Of a stretch of 64,000 bases of DNA, positions 34,703 to 47,200 are shown one piece after another (within the stretch, counting starts at the first letter, position 1; each line of letters opens with the position of its first letter). The stretch is from Durusdinium trenchii (taxonomy: Eukaryota > Sar > Dinophyceae > Suessiales > Symbiodiniaceae). The translations under genes were made by a program, and so were the position numbers. The stretch spans positions 709,912 to 773,911 of the forward strand of contig CAXAMN010023696.1 in the NCBI GenBank assembly GCA_963970005.1, written 5' to 3'. The notes beneath the pieces were generated by a model. It searched no databases and was not told the origin of the DNA. It saw only the letters and a list, made by a program, of their open reading frames with translations.

Positions 34703-34807
34703 GATGGGGCAGCTGGCTTTTGGTGGGGAGATGAAAGAAGGGAGCTCGAAATCGGTAGGTCTTTTTGATTCAATTCATGTCCATGTCATGCAACTGAGTT
34801 CGACATG

Positions 34808-35008
34808 TCATGTGTTTGCCCAGGTGCTTTTTGAGGACAATGCCGCTTGGCGGATTCTGCACCACTCCGCAGTCCAAAACCGGACCCTCCATACCAACAG
34901 GAACGCGGTTTCTTGATTCGAAGATGTGAACATTTCGATCAAAAACCACATCAGCACCCATGGCCACGATCCACTCCCGGTCGCCGGCCTCCTTCGAAGT
35001 TCCGTAAC
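34808..35008 (-). other. Candidate exon on the minus strand, product unknown
   Basis: On the minus strand an AG|G acceptor (TTCGAAG|GAGG) near 35008 opens EAGDREWIVAMGADVVFDR followed by VPVGMEGPVLDCGVVQNPP. The pattern looks like coding sequence, but overlapping plus-strand frames are also open, so the strand is not settled. Confidence 0.3.
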
Positions 35009-35677
35009 AAATCGTGCCAGACGGAGCAAGAAGAAGACGAGGAAGAAGATGAGGATGACACCAATTCGTTCGGACCCCAGAAAAGCAGAAGGCCATGGCC
35101 GAAGTGCAAGTCTGGGTTTTGAAGAATAGTATCAGGGTCCCAATCCACGCCTACCTACGGCTTCAGCAAAACAGTTAATCAATTTCACTGAAAACACTGC
35201 CAGAAAACCTTTGCTTGCTGTGATGTTCTGCACTCATTTTTGTAGTGGAAAGCACCTTTCGAGGGAGGCATGGATTTTCATTCACCCAGGCATGGCTTGA
35301 ACACAGCACGGCGGAAGTTGCGGAAGCTGAGCTTCCAAGAATTCCTGGAGGTGCAGAGGGCTTCCAGCCGAGGAGCAGCTGTTGGATCATTGAAGTGGGC
35401 AGGATAGTTATTGAAACGTGCTGTTTGGTGTGCCAGGAGTGTCACACCGACAGGAGGATGGTGATTTTATTATGTGTTACTATGTGTTACTTCATTTCCT
35501 TGCATGCGACTCCTAAGCCATGTATTCTGAAAGAAGAAGGGACAAGGTTGAAAGGGCTGTTTGCAGCTATTGGCTATTGAGAGAGGGTCATGTGGATTGA
35601 AGTTTGGTGGGTATCCTTCGCATCTCACGCCCACTCCTGCAACTGAAATGGATCACTTTGCAGAATCTGCCGCGCAG

Positions 35678-35761
35678 GTGGTTTTGCGCTTGAGGGGTGG
35701 CAACAGCGCCACCGTGACAGACATCGTGGACCTGCGAGAATATGCACGGCACCGAGTTTAG
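35678..35761 (+). other. Candidate terminal exon with a ubiquitin-like tail
   Basis: After CGCGCAG|G the frame reads VVLRLRGGNSATVTDIVDL and stops at TAG 35761 (28 codons). LRLRGG is the C-terminal motif of ubiquitin, and an extension after GG would fit a ubiquitin-fusion precursor. No upstream ubiquitin exon was found, so the motif alone is weak. Confidence 0.3.
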
Positions 35762-36563
35762 ATGGGCGAGCTTCGCCTCGACCTCCATGAACCTGCAAAT
35801 CAATGAGACAGTTTGATGGAAAATCCCTACACTAGGAGAGATACTGTAAGAAGTACATAGAAGTACCAACCAAGCACTTTGGAGCAACGATGGGTTTGAC
35901 ACCTATTTGAGTGTTGTCAAGTGCTGCTTTACATGATTCCTCTTCCTTAGCAGCCTTAGCACTCCTCAACTCTGCGTAGTACAACAGCAGATCTCTTCCC
36001 AGTCAATTTGTCGATCTTGACATCAATTGGTATCCTGGAGCTGGCCCGTTCCTCCACATCCGTCCGTACAGTCCGAAAAGGAGAGTGGGCAAGGATGGAC
36101 AAGGTCAGATAGGCCATCAACTCCAAAAGAAGATCCAAGAAGGACGTAACATCCTGTGGCCTGTGCATTAAGACCAGCAGGCGCTATGGCTGGTGTGAGG
36201 GCAAAAAAGAACAAAAAACACGGAAGCGAATCCCACATGGATCCATGGGTCCACCCACCTTCGTCCACGACGGTCAGGTTCGACAGCGCTTTGACCGTAT
36301 GGACCTGCGGGTCCAGCATGCGGCCTCGGTCGGAGGCGACCAAAGGGTTCCTTTTGAAGGGAAAAAAACAGGTAAACCCCAACCTTGCCACCAGTAGGGA
36401 GAACCCGCGTAAGGGGACGCGTAAATAAAGACGTCCCGCATTGGTCGCGATGTTTGTTGGGGCGACCCCATGTCCACTGGTGCCAGCACCTGTGCCAGCG
36501 CCGTGCAGGTAGCCCGTCTCCCAACGGCAGATTGAGAACCATGAAGTGGGAGAGCCCAGTGCA

Positions 36564-36915
36564 CAGAGACGGCAAGAGTTGAATTCAGAGTGCATCGCTT
36601 CTAGTAACAAGTGCCTTATTATATAGTAGTAACAATGTTTGCTAGTAGAAACAAGTGCCTTACTAGTAGTAGCAGGTGCCTTACTAGTAGTAACAAGAAG
36701 GCATTAGAAACAAGGTGCAAACACATTCACAGCGATTTCAGAGACGGCAAGAGTTGAATTCAGAGTGCATCGCTTCTAGTAACAAGTGCCTTACTAGTCG
36801 TAACAAGAAGCTAGTAGAAACAAGTGTCTTACTAGTAGTAGCGGGTGCCTTACTAGTAGTAACAGGAAGCCATTAGAAGCAAGGTGCAAACACATTCACA
36901 GCGATTTCAGAGACG
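36564..36915. repeat. CTAGTAG modular repeat, locus 7, duplicated
   Basis: A unit of about 175 bp starting CAGAGACGGCAAGAGTTG occurs at 36564 and 36739, and its first bases return at 36908. Each unit contains several TTACTAGTAGTAACAAG words. Confidence 0.85.
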
Positions 36916-36949
36916 GTCAACTTACAAGCAATAAAAACAAAGGCCGAAG

Positions 36950-39630
36950 GCCCGGTAAATTTCTCGTAAGCGTCAAGCGTGCCTTGAGAAAGGGCTCAAC
37001 AAGATTGCAGGCGGTTCTAAGCTTGCTTGTTCCTTTCCTGATCTTTGTAACCAGTTGCAGTGCTTCGGGCAGATTCACACCTGTGACATGCGAGTGGGAC
37101 GCATGGCTGTGTATTCTCAGCAGTCCACCACGAGTTGGGCACCCTGTCGTCGTGGTGTATGTCCGGAGTGGTGACGTCCGAGACGGACTGCAGGCAAGTC
37201 GAGTGTGGCTCCTTGCAATGCACTGCTTCTATATTCCTGACCCTGTGGGTCACTTGTGGCCAACAAGGGCAAACCATGGAAGCATCAAATCAAAGTAATC
37301 AACCACTGCCAAGGTCTTGAACACGTCTCACAAATGCGTTGTGCCACTGGGCAGAACGGAAATGGAGGCAGTCCGTAGTTGTGCTCCTTTTGGTCTGACA
37401 TGTTTGATCGATTGCGTTTCAATTTTTGGGGCATGGGTGCTGCTTGTGTGTATATACAGCTTCATGTGGGCTCGGGGCTGCCAGAACTCATTTGTACAGG
37501 CTTGGCCTTATTGTGTTCGCCTTGCGACATACTGTCTTTTCCCACGTATGTGTTGTAATCTTGGTGTTCAAAGGCTGCGGACTAGTGATTTTGTGGAATT
37601 CCTTGAGGTCAATGCCTGCACGCGGTACTAGGCTGGAGCTGAGCAGTGTTCCTGGGCCATGAGATGCTCAAACATTCAAACCTTTATTCAATATTCCACT
37701 TCGTGTTGCTGCGGTTGCAGAAACACGTTCATGCTCAAACCAAGCTGCTGGCCAGCCACAGATCAAAGACATGCCACAGTGGCTGTGGAGATGAGGACTC
37801 AAAATTCCATTTTCCAGATGGCCAGCAAGTATAACTGTTTCCACAGGCATGTGCAAGTGGAAACTCCGGCCATACACGAGGAGCCTGTGAAATTCCGGGA
37901 ACTGCTTCGGATTCGGATCAGAACATGCCCATCAAGTCGTGGTCGGTCGGGTTGGTATATAAATGATTTTAAAGAAAATGATTGCGCATGGTCGAGACCC
38001 TTGCTGCATTCTTTTGGGAGTTGCCTTTGTTATCTCCATAGATGCCATGCATAGCCCCACTTTAGTGTCTAGTTCTAGCCATCCCTATCTCAGAAATCAG
38101 TGCACCCAACAGATGCAAGTTGATTGTAGTTTGTACGTGTTTGGAACGCGAGTAAAGCATGTAATGTGTCTTGAATACATTTCACTAGCCAAAATGGCCT
38201 GCTATTTTGGCTTAAGTGGCACTACACTGCCTGGGAAAAATAGAACTCTTTTTTGTCTTTTGGTCGTTCCTACGCCCTCCGTGTTTTCTTGCCGCATCGC
38301 CATGATAGCCTACAATTTTGACTGGGATCTTTTGGATGGGGCAGAGGCAATGACGTTCATCGGGTTTTTGGAGTCCACATCTGGGGTGGCCACCAGATGG
38401 AGGAACGCATCCTCTCCGGCACTGATCGCACACAGGCGGCTTGTGCCCCGGCCGCACCTGTGGCCCCCAAAGCGTATCAGAGTAGGTCCCAGAGCAGGTT
38501 CCAGAGCAAGTTCCGCGGCAGGTTGTGGAGGAGGTTGCAGAGCAAGTGCGGAGCAGGCGCCTGGCCCCTCACACTGAATGATTCAAACGGATGGGTACGG
38601 GCGCCAGTGGCCCCAAAAGTCTTGATGCCGAGGTGATTCTGCCTCCTCACGACACTGCATCGTCGACTTCTCCAAAAGCATCTTCGGATTTGGGCTACAC
38701 CACTGGAGGGGAACACCGCATTGCTACCGCCCAATCCCATTCTTTGGACCCAGAATGGGTCGAACTCCCAAGAAGAAACTAACCACCTCTCACGAAAAGT
38801 TTGGGTGCATCCGCTGCTTTCGTGCTTCACTATCTTTGACTTGACGCTTCAAGAAGCGGATGCTGTACATTGTATGTTTTAGACATAATATATATATATA
38901 TATCATGTGTAGGGCTTACGTCTCTGCATGTGGGCAACAACAAACATACTGTACGGTAACAACAAAGCATTTAAAGTCAAAGGACGTCGCTTGAACTCTC
39001 AATTCCATTGTCAATGCCCTTCTTTTCCCACCGAACCCCAGACGTAAGGTGTCAAACAACTACCCCTGACGGCCATCATGGCTGGCATCCAGTGGAGCAA
39101 CGCGCGCATTGTTCCCAAAACCTAGAACGGAATGAGCTTATTGTCAGAGCACACAGTCTAGTCGCATCCAGTAGATGTCTGAATTTATACATATTTATAT
39201 GTAACTACATAGAACTACATATAATATATACATATATATTTTTTCAATATTCTGCTCGCTACCATGGCTGAAACATGATGCGCGCCCACCATGAGACATG
39301 AGAAACGGTGACTGTTGTTTTGGTGTCAGGCCATACAGGCCCCTCGCAGGCATTGAGTTTTTTTTTGTGGACAAGGTTTTGACGGTGGTTCATGAACATG
39401 TTTGTGTTCACGAACATTTGGGAGTGGGGGGGAAGGGGGGTGTGACATTCGTTCAGTGCATCTTCGACACCGCAGCGGCATGGGTGAGCGTACGGCGGCG
39501 CCGGAGACGCCACCGGCCCGTGCGGTTGGCTCACGGGACTCTGACACTTCGTTGCAAACATGATGTTGGCCCAACGTTGGCAGTTCTTTTTGTTGAGGCT
39601 TTGCGCGCGATGAAAATGATATGTTATGTT
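36950..39630. other. Non-coding or unrecognised stretch
   Basis: No convincing gene. An (AT)n run lies at 38888-38903. A frame at 38590-38780 (MGTGASGPKSLDAEVILPP) could be a terminal exon without known family. A short inverted pair resembling the spliced-leader sequence lies at 38188-38216. Confidence 0.3.
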
Positions 39631-39634
39631 TTTG

Positions 39635-39880
39635 GCAGACTATTGGCCTGATGAAGGCAACGCCATGATTGTGGCCCCAGCTGACTTGAAACTGGTTGCA
39701 GCTGGCGCCCGGCCGACGCAAGAAAGTTGCGCAGGGACAGTCCGCTCAGGCTTGCTCAGCCGCTGCAGCCAAGTACCCTTTGAAACGCTTGTTGTGAAGA
39801 GTCAATGGGGGAATCGTGCCAAGGCCTATTCGAAGAAGATGACCTTTGGCGCCCAGCAGCTGGATCGGCTGTGGTCGTGA
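39635..39880 (+). other. Candidate exon, product unknown
   Basis: After TTTTGGCAG| an 80-codon frame reads DYWPDEGNAMIVAPADLKLV, QVPFETLVVKSQWGNRAKAY and then a TGA stop. It looks protein-like. The minus strand is also partly open. No family recognised. Confidence 0.35.
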
Positions 39881-40459
39881 AGAAGTTCATTCCGCCACAA
39901 AGCACGACCCGATCCAAAGGATTGGTGAATCCCAGGCTGTGGAATAGAGTATAAAGTTTTCCAATGGGTATACCGCCGCCAAGAGCGCCAAACCCCGAAA
40001 GCCGGAAACAAGAGGATCCGAGCACCTTTATCCCTAGAACACATCTTGACCGAGTTGCCTGCACATCAATGCCGAGTTGGGGCCTTGCAACAATATCACG
40101 AGCTGGCCGATGATTTTTGACAGCTCCTCCTACGAGGAACCCTTACTCTTGCGGGTCACTCGGACTGGGCGCGGGTTCGCCCGTCTGGAGTCTGGGAAAA
40201 AACCGCTCGTTGGGTTCTTGTGGCGCCGTTTCTGTTGGCCATTTTGGCACAGGAAAAGTGTCTTGTCTCGGGTCTCCTTAACTAACAAAGCCTAACAAAG
40301 CCTCGAATCTTCGAACGCAGGGAATTCATTTCTTGTGGCCTTGTCCATAACGAATGCACGGGGCCCAAAAGGACATGAAACCTTGTTTTCTTCTTGCAAA
40401 AAACAGTTGTCACAACAATGCAGCAACTACAACCACCACCACAACAACAACAAGGTACA

Positions 40460-41045
40460 AACAAAAAGTGCAACCCCGTTACACCACATCTTCTTTCTTT
40501 TTCTCTACAAGGGGGTAGAAAAAAATTCTGCAACCCCGTCGTTGTTTTTTGACCCCCCCCAAAAAAACAACCAGACAACAAGCACTTTACTGCTACTACT
40601 ACTAGTGGTACTAGTGCTACTAATATTAGTGGTAGACACCCCCCACCCCGAGACGTGTGGACAGTGCGCGGGGCGTGCGCGGAGGCGGAGGGGGTGGAAA
40701 CCCGGTTCTCAATCTATGCACTGAAAATCCGTTTTTTCTTGGAGACTCCTGGAAGTTTTTGGATTCCAATGGAACAATATGGTCGATTTAAACGCCTTCT
40801 TAGGGTCTATAAAACTCCTCTGAGGGTCATGCTACTGGTGATGCTTATTGTAACTGGTTAAGTAAGCCCTGTAAAACTTCTACTTAGAACCTCTACCACA
40901 TCCTAGAAACAAAAACTGCAACCCCGTGGTTGTTTTTTGGACCCCCCGTTCCAAAAGATGTTGTTGTCTCTACCCCCCCCCCCAAGAAACAAAATCTGCA
41001 ACCCCGTTGTTGTTTTTTGACCCCCCCCCCAAAACAACACAACAA
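40460..41045. repeat. Dispersed local repeat, CTGCAACCCCGTNGTTG type
   Basis: Three fuller copies (about 40527, 40909 and 40985) and one partial (40461) of a unit reading AAANTCTGCAACCCCGT, GTTGTTTTTTG and a run of six to ten C. A (CAA)n run follows at 41207-41233. Confidence 0.8.
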
Positions 41046-41757
41046 AAAACAAGAAGTAGACCAACCAAGACTTGAGTACCACAACGACAAGAAGTCCAGC
41101 TACTAACATCTCTCCAAACCTTCGACCCTATCCCTAACAGAATCCCATTGAAATCCCTGGCTTGCAACATGTGACAACTATGTTGGGCCGCTGTTTTCGT
41201 CTCTACCAACAACAACAACAACAACAACAACACACCCACCCCTGCCAACAGAAGCTCAGTTCAACCCAACCTTAAGTGTTTGATATGGTTTGTTTCGCAA
41301 GGTCTTGGGGCTCAGTTGTTCTATCCAAGCACCTTGCCACCCTACAATCCTGGGTAGGGACCCAACCTCATCTCAAGTAGTAGCCAAGCTAGTTCTTAGA
41401 TGATTGGTAGATAGACACTTCATGATACTTGTGTGAACGTACGTTTAACAAAAATACACCTAACCAGCACAGGAGCCAAAAATGCCTGCCGAGCTGCCAC
41501 GTCTCCTGGGTGAGGCCGTCATCTCAATAGGATTCTCCGGCGCGGGACTTCGAATGGTCAACCCCAATCCGAGACGGGTTTTAAACCATATTATGATGGA
41601 ACATAATTCCATGCGTCCTATAAGGTTGTTTGAAAATGAGTCACCACGAAGTGTGTGTGTGTGTGTGTTCAAACATTTGTTGCATCGGATGGCCGAGCAA
41701 ATCATGAGAGGTGCCTGTCTCGCCCGACCCTATCGACACTAGCATCTCCCTCCACAG

Positions 41758-41841
41758 GATCCTGAGACTCCCAAGACGCCCAAGCGTGTGTCGCTGGGCG
41801 GGGAAGAGACGCTGGAGGGCGGCAAGTCGCCACGCTCCGAG
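41758..41841 (+). other. Candidate exon of a Ser/Pro-rich protein
   Basis: 28 codons between CTCCACAG|G and CCGAG|GTGCGG, reading DPETPKTPKRVSLGGEET. The TP and SP sites suggest a disordered, phosphorylatable region (inference). Neighbouring pieces at 42083-42150 and 42650-42760 have similar composition on the same strand. Confidence 0.5.
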
Positions 41842-42082
41842 GTGCGGTGCGCGATCCGCCAAAGTTGCAAAGATTCATGACTAACCTAGACTCATACCCA
41901 TGTTCAAACATGTTTATTTCCATGTTGTACACACTTTGCGACATGGAGAATCTTTTTTATGCCCTGAGACAACATTTGAATCCCTGGATCTGTTCAATTC
42001 GGCAAAAACACTTTCACCCCTTTTGGTGAACTGTGTGATGGTAGAGATCGACCAGAAAAAAAGATAAGAAATACTCCCTCAG

Positions 42083-42150
42083 CCGACGTCCTGTGTCGCC
42101 CGTGTCGCCGCAGTCTGAGTCGCCGGTGAAGCTCGGGCAGTTGCCCAAGG
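42083..42150 (+). other. Candidate exon of a Ser/Pro-rich protein
   Basis: Reads RRPVSPVSPQSESPVKLGQL and ends at CCCAAG|GTGGGA. Its phase does not join directly to 41758-41841, so another exon would lie between them. Confidence 0.45.
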
Positions 42151-43654
42151 TGGGACCTCATGGGGCTTCCTTCACGTCAGATGGGATTGTCACGGATTGC
42201 TAACGACTGTCTATTTGATTCTATTTGAGTGTGTGAGTTTAGTGGGAGCCCCCAGCCAATGGTATCTAGTATTCTTCGGTTGAAATGGGGGTTCTCCGAT
42301 ATTCAATATATTGCATCTTATGCACCGATCTCGTCGCAACGAGGATGGCAGGTCGGCTTTGCCAAGGAATCAAGTGTTCGATGAACGAAGCGTCGATGAA
42401 CGAAGCTGGCCCTGAAGCTCTGGCTAGGCATGCCTCAGGAAAAGCAGACCTTCCAGCCGGGGCGCTTTCGCCCGGGGGGTTGGAGGAGGAGAGGTGAGGA
42501 ATTAAGCAACAATTCCAGCTCCCGTGACTTGACGATCTCACCCGCTTCTTGCAACTTGTGAAGAAAAAGAAATAGAAAAGAACATCATGACCATAATGTA
42601 TAGTCGACCTGACCCTATCAACATCACACCTCCATCTGCTGCTTTCCGGCATTCCCTCCTTCTTCGCCTGCGGTCGCCCGGCCCGTCGACCGAGGCCCGT
42701 CAGGTCGCTCTTCAGATCCCGTCATGGCAAAGCTTGAAGAATTATGTGCAACACTCAGACACTCAGATGGTCATCCCATCAGACGGCTCACAGAGATCCA
42801 ACGAGCATGTCATTGCTATTTTTTGGGGGGTCACATGTCAGACGTGTCGTCATCCTATCATTTGATGGATTCGAGGACACAAGTGCCACCACAATACCAC
42901 TTTGGGAACAAATGTAGGCTGGCATGTTGTCATCAAATGATTTCAGATGCTTCAGATATGTTGGCTTTTGAACTCCTGGGGGTTTAGGATATAGTCAACC
43001 TTGAGGCCTTTGGAATTACGACAGCAACTTCTGAGGCGATGCGCAGCAACAGATGTCCAGAAGGCGAGTTGAGGGAGCTCTCGACCGCCCCAAATGCCGA
43101 GGTCTTCCTTGTCTCAGGTGGTGCAGGATGTTTTCCAGGTGGTTTGGTCATTTTGACATATGTTGAATACCCACGTGTTTGTGATGTTTGTGTCATGTGC
43201 AGAAGACGAAAACGGGCCAAGATGTTCAAATTGATTTCGGACCAAACCGGCAGTGATCTGTCCTTTCTTCACTCGTTGTCTCAGTCCCAGTCCGGACGAA
43301 CTCACCTGCAGGCAAACCTCCATGTATGCCGATTTGCTGCAAAAATACGTCCACACCTCGGAGGGGTCGAGCTGGAGCTCAACGTGTTGCGGACCTCAAG
43401 AAGTGGTGCGGTGCAACTGCGCGAATCGCACGGTTTTTCTTTACAAAAAGCTGTTTGGGTTGGCTTCCTGAATAACCTCAGCTCAGCATGAAGACATACT
43501 AGTTCGTATATTGTATATGTTTATATACATATGCATTTGTTGTTGCTGTTTCGTTGCTCTCTTGAGTTCTCTCACTGGCGTTTTGTGAGGGCGAGCTGGC
43601 AGAGCAAATCTACAGCACGCAAGGGCAAATCGGGCAGGCGTGAACTGAAAACAC

Positions 43655-43764
43655 AAGTAGCAAGAAGCTACTAGGAACAAAGGGCATCGCTGCTAGAAAC
43701 AAGGACGCTACTAGGGGCTCCTGGCCTTACTACAGTACTAGGAACAAGGACGCTACTAGTACAG
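43655..43764. repeat. CTAGTAG modular repeat, locus 8
   Basis: Words such as GCTACTAGGAACAAAGGGCA, ACGCTACTAGGGGCTCCTGG and AGTACTAGGAACAAGGACGC. Confidence 0.75.
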
Positions 43765-44299
43765 TTTTGGTTGTCCCAAAAACACAACAAAGGCTGCCCT
43801 CAATTAGTTATTTCTTTCAATTGACGGGAGGGGCCCCCCTAGACCACCATCTAACGTAGGGGACATTTTTGGGGGGGTCTGAAGCTTGGCAGAGACATTC
43901 AGGGCCCATGACGGCGTCGCTGCATTCAGGGCCCGTGCGCGTGGTTTGTCGCAGAGTTGCATCTCCCAAGACACAGAGACCGGAGCTCCTCCCGTCTATG
44001 CACCGTTTTTGGGCATGTGGCTGGCCCGCAAGTTGCAAGTAAAGTCAAAGGTTAGAAGGCTGGTGTTTTCTCCCATCGCACAAGAAAACTGGGTCGATAA
44101 GTTGGTTGCTCATGTCACAAGTTTTTCCTACGTAAGAGACGGTTACCACTCCCCAGCACCATGCATTGTGCTTCTCAGATCACGGCGACTCTTTCGCAGA
44201 TGGAGGTGGGAGACAGATGTGGAAGCATTGAGAGGTATAAGCCAACATAGTTCTTAATGCTTCATACACATGTTCTGGGGGTGTATGTGTTTAAAGCAA

Positions 44300-47200
44300 A
44301 AGTAAAATCAACGTAATGATAGAGTATATAAGAGATGATTATTTTATTGATGACAATAATGATGATGATTATGATGCTCAATGATAATAACATGTATGTA
44401 TATATATACATATTTATAGATATGCAGCGGTAAGCATTGGTATCCCCAACACGTGAGCTATAGCGAGACCTAGATGTTGCAGCAGGGATGAGTAGTGACG
44501 AATCCACACAGCTGCTGTCTACCATGGAAGGACCTGAGACGGTTTTCACAAATCACCGCACGCCAGGCATGTCATGCCCCTGTCACCACTGACACCAGCG
44601 AGCATGTCTTGCACTAGAGACCGGTGGGTGCATTTGAACAAAATACAGGAATGGCCTTCTTTCCATCAGAGCACGAGGAGCATTGGGCTAGAAGATGTAT
44701 ACAAATCAGGCATGTGAGTCCAGAGTAAAAATCAAAGCACTAGATTTACCGAGCAAGATCTTGATGATTTTGTTTCAATCGGCGCTTTTAGACCGACAGA
44801 TGCCCCCCTGGTCGTCCTCCGGATTCGCGCGCTGCCGTGGATTCCCTGCGGGCGATAACCGAGCAGGCGGTCCCGTCAGGATTCAGGTCCCGACGAAGGG
44901 GACCCTTGAAAGGCCAAGCCTTCAGCAAAGCTGAGGCACATCGCATGGAACGGAGAGGTTCTACCATGTCCACTTGGTGAGGATTTAAAGGTCTCAGAAA
45001 GTCATTGAGAAGAGAGAACTTCTGTCACATAGACACTGGAGGAGACTATCAGCGTTGGCAATGGAAGTCTCGCAGTTCAGATTCTCCAGTGCCATTGCGA
45101 TGCAGTGCCATGTTTAGGTACATATAGTATCCTCTGTTAAAATTTCTCTACAAATTTGGTCCACCCCGGTCTTGACAATGGCCATTTTGTAGAGAACATA
45201 TTGGTTTTCTACAAAATCAGTGACCTGGGTGGACCTGATTTGTAGAGTTTTCTGGGTCATTCTTGAGCATGTTGGCAAAAGCATGCTTTGCAAGGCAGGT
45301 TGCGCTTTACAGAAAAGACCATATTTTATGCATTTGTCCATTGACTCGAGCATGTGCACCCACCCACTTGCTGTCAACCACTTGTATTTCTTTCAGTCAA
45401 GGAACCTTGGTTCACTCTCTGTCCTTCGTGGTCAACTTCCTCTTGAGCTGCTTTGTCGACCTGTCAGTGAAATGGAAAAATAACATTAGTTTTCCCCTGA
45501 CCTGCCCAAATTTTGTGCGTCAACGAAATTAAACCAAGCTGAGCTCACTCTTTGATTCATTTGAGGCTGGAACTCCATGGTCGACAGTAAGTGCGTAGGC
45601 TTTGCAAGGTCATGAGAAAATAAACCCATGTAGGTCAGAACGGTGAGAACCACAAACCTAAGGACTACTCCTGCACATGTCCAAGGATTCGATTTTTCTC
45701 AAGAAGCTGCACGGGAGCCTCTACGGTCCCTGATTTTATTTAAAGAACTTGTGTGGGAGGTGGGGAGAAAGGGTGACTCCTGAACATTGCCAAAGGATCC
45801 AAATGTTTTGATATTCTCAAACCCTTCACCCTGCCCATTGCAGGATGGATGGAAGTCTCTAGGGTCCCTACGTTTATAGGGATTGTATAGGCGCTGTGTG
45901 GGCAAATGGGTACGGTAAATCCTTATCGATCAACGTGAATGGTTGGTTAGGAAGGGACACATTGAGATGTGAAACATAAAGTGTAGCTAATCTTGATTGC
46001 ATTTTGGCTCAAAAATTGGGACTCACTGTTTTTTCTCCTTTCCCACCCACTACCGCCCTTGACACCCTCTGCGGGTACTAGGGTTTGGGTTTCTTGTATC
46101 TACCTTTATAGGGTGATCAGGCAAGTTCATCAAAGATGACTTAGCCAGCTAGTCTGTGTGTTTTCCAACCACGACTGAAACCCAGTGTTATGTTAAAACA
46201 CTGATGTTCAATGTTGGAGGTTGAAAGGTCTGCGAACCTTCACCCAAACAGGTCCTAGTACAGGGCGATGATCTTCGTCTGAAGGAGACATCGAACAAGA
46301 AGTCGGCGTCCAAAGCATGCCCATGCATGCCCAATGCATGGAACTCCCCCAAGCTGCTCAAATTCACCAATCACTACCATGCTCATTCTCCAAGTGCACA
46401 ATCTTAGAGAATGGAGGTCGTGGTCCTTGATAATATAGAGATATGTGGTGATACAGAAGACCCAGGCCCTTGATTTTGTAAAGGATATTGATTTACTTCG
46501 ACGCTTGCCTCGATATTTTTTTAATACAAATGTATCGCCTGCAAGCTAGGCACATTGCGCCCAAATGTTGAATATGCATCATCCACCCTGTCTTGTATGA
46601 TGATTGGGCTGGCTGCTCCACAATGATGAACACGTCGCGACAAAGCTCCAGCAAAATGCGGATCACCGTCACCTCACTGTTTCGTAAAAGGCTATAGCTG
46701 TTCTTTTTTGCGGTTTTTTTTTGTTTGTTCATTTCGGTTGCTTGTGTTTGCTCTCCAAAATTTCAGCCCGTCTACAAAGTTGCGCCAAATCAAATTGGCA
46801 CGTGTGGGAAATGCATCAAAGGGTTGTTTTTATAGGATTGCACTTTTCTGAGAAAAAATCTGTGAGCCCACTTGGGCAGACCCCAACACAATATTGTAGA
46901 CTTAGGATTTCTATCTTGGGGGGCGTGATTTTACAGATGGATTTATTGATCTTGACCGGGGGGAGGCATTTGTAGATATATAATATAGTATAATATATAA
47001 TATGCACCACAGGTGCACAGATACGTATTAAGAGATCCAAGAGATTTCATATATACGATATTTAGTCACCACCCTTTGTGACATCTGGAAATGATACAAG
47101 AAAACAAGCATGTCAAATGTGTCAAAAAACATTCAAACGTTGAGATTCCGCAACGTGCGGTGTTTCTTAATGTTTGGTTAGGTGCGGCAAGGGTCAATTC

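Noticed and set aside
36023-36610. 195-codon minus-strand ORF
   Set aside because: No domain and overlapping open frames on both strands; GC-rich chance ORF.
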